The notes under the pieces: generated by a model
What the model saw: only the letters and a program-made list of their open reading frames with translations
Database searches by the model: none
What the model was told of the DNA's origin: nothing
Source of the DNA: Pholiota molesta
Lineage: Eukaryota; Basidiomycota; Agaricomycetes; Agaricales; Strophariaceae
NCBI GenBank assembly: GCA_014925825.1
Contig: JACGCK010000106.1
Span: 1-64,000, forward strand
Length of the DNA: 64,000 bases
Direction: 5' to 3'
Made by a program: the position numbers and the translations under genes
In this document: in pieces, positions 56,801 to 64,000 of the stretch
Position numbering within the stretch: position 1 is the first letter of the stretch
Layout: each line of letters begins with the position of its first letter

Positions 56801-57956
56801 GAGAGCATCTTGACTCTCCAATGGAGGCGTCCATTGTTTCCCTGGATCATGACGTCGGGACGAATGACTTGGTTCTTGATGATTTCGATGGTTTAGATAA
56901 TCTGCCGCTGGCGGTCGAACCTGAAATTGCTTCTCATTCACTCGGTATCGCTGCATTTGCTCAACTTCGCGCTAGACAAGTCAGCCTGCCCGTCGTGCTT
57001 CCTGTCTCTGAAGCTATCGCTGTTGCTGCTCCTGTGGATCTACCTCAAGGACAGCAAAAGACGCCGCAGGAAATCTTTGACCGGGAGACACTCCGCCTTC
57101 CGGACGATATCATGGTCCCAACTTCGGTTCATCGCTATCTAGCGTCTGTGGATCTGATACAGAAACACGCCTTGGTCCGCGCTCTTCGCTCCAATGAATG
57201 CGCGGTGGAACTAGTGGAGAGGCAAAGCCTGGACGGCGTCGACCTCATCCTGGATCCGCACTGCGCGATCATCTTCCTCTCCCTCTTCGTGCTGCCCGGG
57301 CGCTGCGACGCATACGTCGCCCAGGTCGCGCAGCAATCGTGGCACTTCTCGCGGATACTGGTCGTATTCGAGGCGTATCCCGAGCAGCGCGCGCTGCGCT
57401 CCAGGGGCCACGAACCCCACCGCGCCTCATCGGACCCGTACGCGTACACGCCGCCCATCGTCAAGGCCATCAAGAAGTTCAGGCGCGACGTGAACATCGC
57501 CGAGGGGTGCGGCACGAAGTGCGCGGGCACCAGGGTGGAGTACGCGTTTGCGAATACGGTGGAGGAGGCGGCGCTGTTCGCGCGGGTGTATGGTGATGCG
57601 GCGGAACTGCGGGATGAGACGCAGGGCATGATCTGGGGCGCACGCGAGTGGCTTTCCGTGGATTTCTCTGAGGTGCGTCTTAGTCTTTTTGTGGGGTATC
57701 AAAATTTCGATTAAAGCTCTTCGCTTCTTGTAGGATGAAGAAAGATGCTTGGCTGGGCTGAACGGCTTGAATCGCTTTTCAGCGTCTATCATTCTTTGTC
57801 AGATCTCACTGCAAGATTTTGCGGACATGACGCCGCAGGAAAGGGTCGAAGGGTTTGCGGGGTTTATTGGGATCGAACCTATGGTATGTGCAATGCAATG
57901 CCGCATGAATAAGGCTGATGCCTCAATTTCTGCAGGTTGCATGTGATGCCTCATGA
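53882..57956 (+). CDS. Long XPF-like protein, candidate SHOC1/Zip2 meiotic factor (1188 aa)
   Basis: Ten exons (53882-54013, 54069-54535, 54592-54935, 54998-55135, 55188-55263, 55320-55621, 55684-55882, 55935-57672, 57734-57883, 57936-57956) close in phase. The first ~900 residues are mostly acidic and Ser/Pro-rich with scattered conserved-looking helices. The C-terminal ~250 residues look like an XPF-nuclease fold without catalytic motif: LILDPHCAIIFLSLFVLPGR, SWHFSRILVVFEAYPEQ, VEYAFANTVEEAALFARVYG; then a helix-hairpin-helix-like tail SASIILCQISLQDFADMTPQ. This order (inactive XPF + HhH) is that of SHOC1/Zip2, a ZMM crossover protein. The name is inference; fold assignment is from pattern only. 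Confidence 0.6.
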
Positions 57957-58294
57957 GAAGGCTATTTCTGGCCGTCTTTGACTTTTCCTGGTCCATACTT
58001 CGGTCCATTCTTCGAATAATAAATGAGGATTTGTGCATGTTTTACGTGTTAAGAGTCGACTATCAGCTTTTTCGAAGTATAATCGATGGGGCAACTTGGC
58101 GGATCATCGCGTATAGTCATTGAATGAATGCTGAGCGCTGAATTCCCGCAATCAAGGTCGATACAAGAGTCTAACGATGTACACCTGACATTATTCTATA
58201 CGAACCACGGTCTTGAGAAAAGATTAAAGTTGCCGTTGACTCGGAGACTCGGTACTCCGGCTCTGTTCATTCACTACCACCGCCAGGCATTGTC
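57957..58294. other. Intergenic, nothing recognised
   Basis: 3' flank of the XPF-like gene; no frame supported. Confidence 0.4.
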
Positions 58295-58633
58295 ATGAAG
58301 TTCAAGCAGCCCAATGTACGACTGACGCGACAGATAATATTCCCTTTATACTGCCCAGACACCTGTGTCCGTCAAAAAATTCGACTTCGTGTTTTTAATC
58401 CAGAAGATATGGATAGACACGCCGTTGAATGGGAAACAAAACATGATAGTTTCCGTTCAGTTTATCTCCCGATGGAGATTTGCGGAGATGGAGACTCCGT
58501 ATATTGGGATCCTCTAAGGCGCGTGTTAACTTGGGCTCGACGAGAACACCCGGGTGATCGTACGAGTATCGACGACAACAGAACACTGAGGCTTCACTTC
58601 CGAGTAGAAGCCCTTGGGCGATGTAGGTCTTGA
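58295..58633 (+). CDS. Hypothetical protein (112 aa), weak
   Basis: An uninterrupted frame opening MKFKQPNVRLTRQIIFPLYC. Amino-acid composition is plausible for a small globular protein (SVYWDPLRRVLTWARREHPG), but no domain is recognised and it stands alone, convergent with CAB5. It could be a fragment of an older gene. Confidence 0.3.
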   Translation: MKFKQPNVRLTRQIIFPLYCPDTCVRQKIRLRVFNPEDMDRHAVEWETKHDSFRSVYLPMEICGDGDSVYWDPLRRVLTWARREHPGDRTSIDDNRTLRLHFRVEALGRCRS

Positions 58634-58713
58634 TACTTGGGATTTAGCCATTTTTCCGCCCCCTATTACATTTAGATATCCGAGATAATGATACATGATA
58701 CAAACGTGGAACG

Positions 58714-59539
58714 CTACCGTGAAGACCTTTGAGACCCTTTCTTTCTCCTCGCAATTCGTCGCCACATCAATGTCGAAACCGCCGAAAGCAGACCGAAGGG
58801 AGGTATTAGCCAAGACAGCCTCCATGACCATCCGGCTCGCTCGTCGAGCTTTCGTATTAGATTTTCAACGTGTGCTTGTAGCTCCTGTTTCGAACCTGAA
58901 TTGTCGATGACCACGTCGGCATAGGCCACTTTTTCAGTGATCGGGAGCTGCGAATTGAGACGCGATGAAGCGTCTTCTTTCGAAGACCCGTCTCTTTGCA
59001 TGAGGCGCTGGAGTTGGAGTTCGTCAGAGCTATCATACAATTCGGTTAGTGTGCGTGATGTTGCATAACAAGTTCTGTAGCGCACCAATATACAAGCACC
59101 ACTTTCCCAACCCACTCCCACAGGCCGCCCTCTATCAGCAGCGGAACGTCCATAATGCAGTATTTGTTCCCCGTTATCCATAGTTTGAGAACCTGCCAGA
59201 GCATCTGCTTCCTCACCGCCGGGTGCACGATCTGGTTCAGCTTCTTGCGTTTGGTCTCATCTGTGAAGATGACGCTGCCCAATTTCTTGCGGTCGAGGCT
59301 GCCGTCGGGGAAGAGGACTTCATCTCCAAACTCTTTCCTGATCTTGGCCAATGCGGGGGTCCCGGGTTCGACGACCTGACGTGCAATGACGTCGGCGTCG
59401 ACGACAGGGACATGTGAGGCTTTGAGGAGCGCAGACACCGTGGATTTGCCGGTAGCAATGCCACCGGTGAGTCCAACAACTGTATAAGATGTTTGAATTC
59501 GACTTGTATCCTCTGATGAGTTGTTTACTCACCTAGCAT
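58714..59539 (-). CDS. CAB5: Dephospho-CoA kinase (238 aa)
   Basis: Exons 59533-59539, 59086-59479 and 58714-59029 close in phase. P-loop VGLTGGIATGKSTVSALLK near the start, then VVDADVIARQVVEPGTPAL, LNQIVHPAVRKQM, DVPLLIEGGLWEWV and LVYCSDELQLQRLMQRDGSS, all CoaE-family blocks. It phosphorylates dephospho-CoA at the ribose 3'-hydroxyl, the last step of CoA synthesis. The C-terminus adds a hydrophobic segment (LSWLIPPFGLLSAVSTLMW) and a basic tail, which suggests membrane attachment, perhaps to mitochondria (inference). The tiny first exon encodes ML plus one base. Confidence 0.92.
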
Positions 59540-59777
59540 TGGTCGGGTTTAGAGGAAATGTGATGGAGGTTGACAACGTATGTAGACCTCTTTAAGTCGG
59601 CATATAGCCGATCAGCCGCTCGGACCGTCAAGCCGTTCCGGTATATACGAGGCATGTTCAATTTGCTTGACCATTGCTTGACCAACCACTCCTTGCCTTC
59701 CACACAATAAAACTAATCCCGGGCAAAGCTAACTCCAAAGGGAACAGTGCTGCTAATTATCTACCACTTCTATCATG

Positions 59778-62592
59778 CTACTTGGTGCTTTTCAACTTAG
59801 TCAATATCAAATCTCGAACAAGTTGTACCTCCTTCGCATGATACTCCTCGAAGATTCGGGCGATGACCTCCAGTGCCGTCTCTAACTTGTCTTTATACGT
59901 AGCCTGTACTGAGACCTTGGGGTCTGCGCCGTTTTCGAGAAATTTGCGCAGAATCTGGGCCCAACGCGCAGTTCCCTCGGGGTCAATGTCGTATGGCTCA
60001 ATCCAGCGCCGACGATCTGCCTGCTGCACTGCCTGCAACGCAAGCACCCAAGGCGTCTTTGGCTTCGGAGGCGGCTTTTTGGCTTTTTTCGCTCTTCTTG
60101 CTTCCCTATCTTCAGCATCCTCGTCCTCGTCCTCATCTTCCGCCACATCCTTCTCCGCCTCTCTAAAGAGGTTCGGGTCTTCCCCGTTTTTGAATAGCAC
60201 ATCGACCATCCGTGGATCGGAAAGCGGGTATACCGAGCTCTGCCTATGTATGAGATATTCCACTGCGTACGACAGCAAGGGCTTCTCGTGTTCGTACGCA
60301 TATTCATAAGTATCGAGGTAGGTGTCCAGATACCCTACAACTCCGAACTTGGTCGCGAGCGAGAGGAACGGATCAGGGTATGGTTTTCTTCCTCTCTCCT
60401 CAAACGTGCCAAAGCAACTGCGTGCCCAACTATCGTCCGCTACGGATCCGCCGCGGGGCGGCCAGTACCAATTTAGAGTGTCGTCGAGGGTGTTGAGATA
60501 GTCAAACAGCTCTTGCTGTGAGCGTGGTGAGGAAAGTCGGGCATGGGTCATCGCAAGCACGATCCTGGGCCACCATTCGTTGATGGTGCGTTCTCGCTTT
60601 GGGGTCTCGAGCGACAGCTTGAAGCGCAGGACGGAGGCTCTAGCGTGACAGAGGTGGGGGTCGAAGTCGGGACAGTGCGATATGACGCCCTGCCAGACGT
60701 CGTCGTCCTTCAAGTAATCCTTGACGGTGCGGTGGAGATACATGATTTTCCGGAGGGGGAGGAAGGGGTTGTGCGGCCGCTTGCGAAGTTGTGCGCTAAT
60801 TCTTTTTTCAACTCGCGTCGGATGTATCTCGACGAGCCCGACGCAGCTTTCCGAGATGTTGGCAATGGTTTGCAGAGCAAGGCGCGTGCGCTCGTCATCA
60901 GGGACCTTCTGTATGGGGGCGGTGAGTCCTGCATCTTTGAGGGTATCGGCCGTCAACGCCATCTCCCAGACATTCAACACAACGTCGTCGTCGCGGCGGG
61001 TAAAGTCACAAACGATCTCACGCGCGCGTATGAGTTGAAAAATGCGAGATATGTCGTTTGCGGAACTGGAGTTGGCTTCGAACAATAGATAATGAAAGAG
61101 GTCATTCAAGGACCGAGGGAGGCTTTCCAAGCGCCGCCGAACGTCGGCCAAGTCATCGCTGGGCGTGGACGTGTTGAGGACTGTGCGGACGGCGAGCGAC
61201 ACCCACAGAAAGACACCATCCGCGCGTTCGACTACGGACGCGACCAATTCCTCCGTAGCTTTGGGATCAGCAGCCATAAGTCGCCGCAGTTGTTGAGCCT
61301 CGTTCAGCTTCCCATGGACAAACCGTGTCATGTCACCGGCGGTGAGATCCTGCAAGCGCAGTGTCGGCACATCGTGGAAGGCCCTCTCAAAGACACCCCA
61401 GGGCCTGCTCGACACGCACACCTTCGTATGCGGCTGCCGATGGGCATGTTCCAGCAACGCTATCATCGTCTGATGGTCGCCCTCAAACTCGTCCAGGCCG
61501 TCCACCAGCAGGTACACACTCCTTTCCCGGTTGACCTCGAAGAACCGGCGGAACGCGGCCGACAGCTGCGCGAGCGGCCACGCCCCCGTCAGGCGGATGC
61601 GCGTGCGCGCGTCCGCGGCCCATATCTGCGCCCACGTCTCCGCGAACACGACCGGGATCAGCCCGGGCTGCTGCGCGAGCAGCTGGTGGAGCAGCGAGCG
61701 CAGCAGCCCCGCCTGCGAGCGCTGCACCGCGGTCCCGCTCTCCCAGAAGTAGAAGCTCGCGCGCGTGACGGGGCGCGCGCCGCTCCACTCCCTCAGGAGC
61801 GCGGTGGTCTTTTCGTGCGCGCCGATGTACCGCATCAGCGTGGATTTCCCGGACCCGGGGAGGCCAGTGATCCAGTATACGGACCCGAGGGTGTCGTCGG
61901 TACCCTTCAGCCACGCTCCGAAGGCGTGCGCGTCGTCGCGGAAGATCCAGTCGAACGTCTCGCTGTACGCCTCCGTTACTTGTTCTTCGCGATCAGTCAT
62001 GGCTGTGAAAGCGAGGCTGTCGAGGAGGAAGTCGCGGAGCATGTTGAATCGCTCAGATTGAGTATCATATGTGTCGAATTGCCCGCTTGCCGAGGCATTG
62101 TGTGGCTTTGATGTTGGGTCGTCTACGTCCAACGATGTGCTAGGTGTACTGGAGGAACCACTCAATCTGAATGAGAAGCATAATCCTAATCATTAACAAC
62201 TTGTACTGGATGACTTGGATAGAATCTCACGAATGCGCAGTGGTTTTCCCTTGTGCATCAATCTCTATCCGTATCGTCTCCAGACGGCGGTGGAGGATAG
62301 TCATATCCTCTTCTGACCAAATCCGTGAGATCGTCTTGCCAGCAACGGCGCTTTTTAGTTGCGCAGTGCATTCCAGTCGAACAAGAACGTCAGAGACGAT
62401 AACGTGGCACTTGAACAGAACAGGATGAGCGCGTTGATCCTCCAGTCGGGACGCGAGCTGGCGACAGTCTTCGCACAGCGTCTGGACATCGGGGATGGCT
62501 ATGGCCTGTTCTTGGCCACTACATCGTGCAATTATCGAGTCCAGCTTGCTGACGATCGCTAACAGGTCAGCGAAAGTGGTTTCGACGTCCAT
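59778..62592 (-). CDS. NACHT-domain STAND NTPase / NLR-like protein (916 aa)
   Basis: Two exons (62231-62592, 59778-62166) close in phase. The N-terminal ~120 residues form a helical domain (MDVETTFADLLAIVSKLDSI) of the kind placed ahead of NACHT in fungal NLRs. NTPase: Walker A YWITGLPGSGKSTLMRYIG, Walker B VYLLVDGLDEFEGD, sensor-like VCVSSRPWGVFERAF, then the winged-helix-like region FLWVSLAVRTVL. The C-terminal part has no WD40, ankyrin or TPR; it ends with an acidic run (EDEDEDEDAEDRE) and a lysine-rich stretch. By family, such proteins act as sensors in non-self recognition and programmed cell death. The long coding frame creates many open antisense frames, which are ignored. Confidence 0.9.
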
Positions 62593-63115
62593 GATGGGAG
62601 GAAGGTAAGTGAAAAGCTGTGTCAGATACCATTCTCCATTGCCTCTAATCAGCCTTAAAATAAGTAGTGTAAACAAAGAGATTATGATGTCGGATAAATT
62701 TAACTCGCCTTGCCAAAGAGGAGCCCCGCCGGGATGTGCCACACTACATGATATAAACACAACTCCATAAAGGAAACCACCAGATTAGTAAAGTTTGGGT
62801 ATGCAATAGACAATGGAAAGCAGGATAGGATGCACAGCACTCAAGAGAAGTGGGCGATAAATAAAAATTTATATAACCCCGAAAACGTAAGTAAATACAG
62901 AGGGTACTAGAAAACTAGTTCGCAGAGAGAGAAAAAAACAACACACACACACAGATAGAAGTCCATGAGGGAGACAGAAAACGAACACGGAAAGCGTGAA
63001 CTAATTTTTGCGCGACTTCAAAGGAGCAGGCCAGCCTTGCTTGCAGATATAAATCCTAGTCCTCATGCGGAGCGGACACCGATAGCAAAGGGGAACATAC
63101 ATCAAGCCTCTTCGC
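62593..63115. other. Promoter of the NLR gene and 3' flank of the RRM gene
   Basis: AT-rich with an ACACAC run near 62941-62952; no gene recognised. Confidence 0.45.
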
Positions 63116-64000
63116 TCAGTGTCTCCTGTCCTCGTACCTCTCTCGACCGTAGCCGCGCTCGCGGTCACCTCCGCGATCGCGGTCGCCACGGTCGCCGCGG
63201 TCATAGTCCCTGTACCTGTCGTCCCTGCCTCCACCACGGTAATCATCGCGTCCTCCGCGTCCTCCTCCACCACCACCACCACCTCCTCCTCGGCGGTCGT
63301 CGTAGTCGCGGGAATAGCGGCTGTCGTAGGGTCTTGGGTCGTACGGACGCTCGACTGCGCGATCTGAGATGTCAGGCTTGGGTGTATGAGAAGAAATGAA
63401 TCGTATTTACAATCGTTGCGTTTAGGAGGGCCATAGTATCGTCCAGGGGTGGGTGTCCTGGCGCGTCCACGGCGAGCCTACCAAATCCATTACTGCCAGC
63501 TCCAACACATAACAGATTCATGAAATACCTTCTCGACATTCATAATTTTGCCCATCAACTCAGTCGAATTAAGGGCGGCCACAGCAGCGTCGGCTTCCTC
63601 TGCCGTTTCCATCGTCACGAAACCAAACCCGCGCGATTCCCGACTGTGGGGATCGTACATGACCGAAGCTTTTTTGACCTGTGGGTGATGTCAACAACAG
63701 CGCCCTGACAGATGTGACTGTTCGCTTACACGGCCAATTTTAGCGAAGGCGGCTTCAAGGTCACGGGTGTCCACTTTATGGCTGAGCCCCGAGACGTGCA
63801 GATTGTTTCCGGGGTTGGTGCTGTTATTGCCACTGAATATGAGGTTCCACGGAGGGAGGCATGAACAGCCAGGATAGAGCCCAAATCCAGAAAAGTGACT
63901 GACCCTCTCTCTTCCCGCGGCGGACCCGGGCTCCTGCTCCTGCTCGACCTTCGGGGCGCGTCGCCGCCGTTGCGGTCGCGCCCATCACGTGTGGGAGAGC
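63116..64000 (-). CDS. SR-like RRM protein, Tra2-type (5' end outside the window)
   Basis: Exons on the minus strand splice in phase. The window edge begins within an RS stretch (PRRSSRSRSPGPPREERGG). The RRM has RNP2 NLHVSGLSHKVDTRDLEAAF and RNP1 ESRGFGFVTMETAEEADAAV, then LMGKIMNVEKARRGRARTPT and PGRYYGPPKRND. The C-terminus is RGG/RD/Tyr-rich (DDRRGGGGGGGGGRGGRDD, then many DRGDR repeats) and ends YEDRRH at 63118. RS + RRM + RS/RGG is the plan of the splicing regulator Tra2. The start codon lies beyond 64000. Confidence 0.85.

Noticed and set aside
60543..62111. Long open frames on the plus strand (181 and 339 aa)
   Set aside because: They are antisense to the NACHT gene, whose codon bias keeps stops out of the opposite strand.

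Overview
This is nuclear DNA of a filamentous basidiomycete, most likely an Agaricomycete. The genes are broken by many introns of about 50-60 nt with GT..AG ends. The housekeeping set is fungal (SEC20, ribosomal protein eL28, ETF alpha, dephospho-CoA kinase). The lineage-restricted families (Kre9/Knh1-like GPI proteins, expanded kinase-like genes, NACHT NLR, UbiA prenyltransferase) are typical of mushrooms. Exon joins were worked out by hand; a model was accepted when phases closed and the protein stayed in register with its family.

Layout. 0.5-10 kb: a small-protein gene (S1), a broken kinase fragment, a dispersed repeat (R1), a kinase-like gene (kinA), a second small-protein gene (S2) and a tandem pair of Kre9/Knh1-like GPI-anchored wall proteins. 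10.6-12 kb: SEC20. 12-20 kb: repeats, a tandem pair of ~0.8-0.9 kb units with GC hairpins, kinase-like gene kinB, R1 again and the kinase kinF. 20-32 kb is the stable part: type-B carboxylesterase, hotdog thioesterase, RPL28, three conserved-looking proteins of unknown function, ETF alpha. 32-33.6 kb: a chimeric duplicated block built from pieces of kinA and the two Kre9-like genes. 34.7-36 kb: UbiA prenyltransferase. 36-43 kb: two inverted-repeat elements, one with 32-bp TIRs and a 7-bp target duplication, the other with ~0.7 kb arms full of a short GGTGCAA motif; S3 lies between them. 43-51 kb: kinC, R1, kinD, S4, kinE. 51-54 kb: tandem repeat and an F-box-like gene, probably decayed. 54-64 kb is stable again: a long XPF-like protein that may be the meiotic ZMM factor SHOC1/Zip2, CAB5, a NACHT NLR and an SR-like RRM protein cut by the window end.

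The main point is that the accessory parts are one recombining system. Five related kinase-like genes (kinA-E) and four tiny genes (S1-S4) with a shared exon plan (very short exon 1, central exon of about 40 codons, 28-37 codon exon 3) lie interleaved. Pieces of both families are duplicated, inverted and fused, and breakpoints often fall at the edges of R1. The S genes have TATA boxes about 90-115 nt before the start codon, which suggests inducible expression. I recognise no described function for the S family. A paired role with the kinase-like proteins is an inference from position only.
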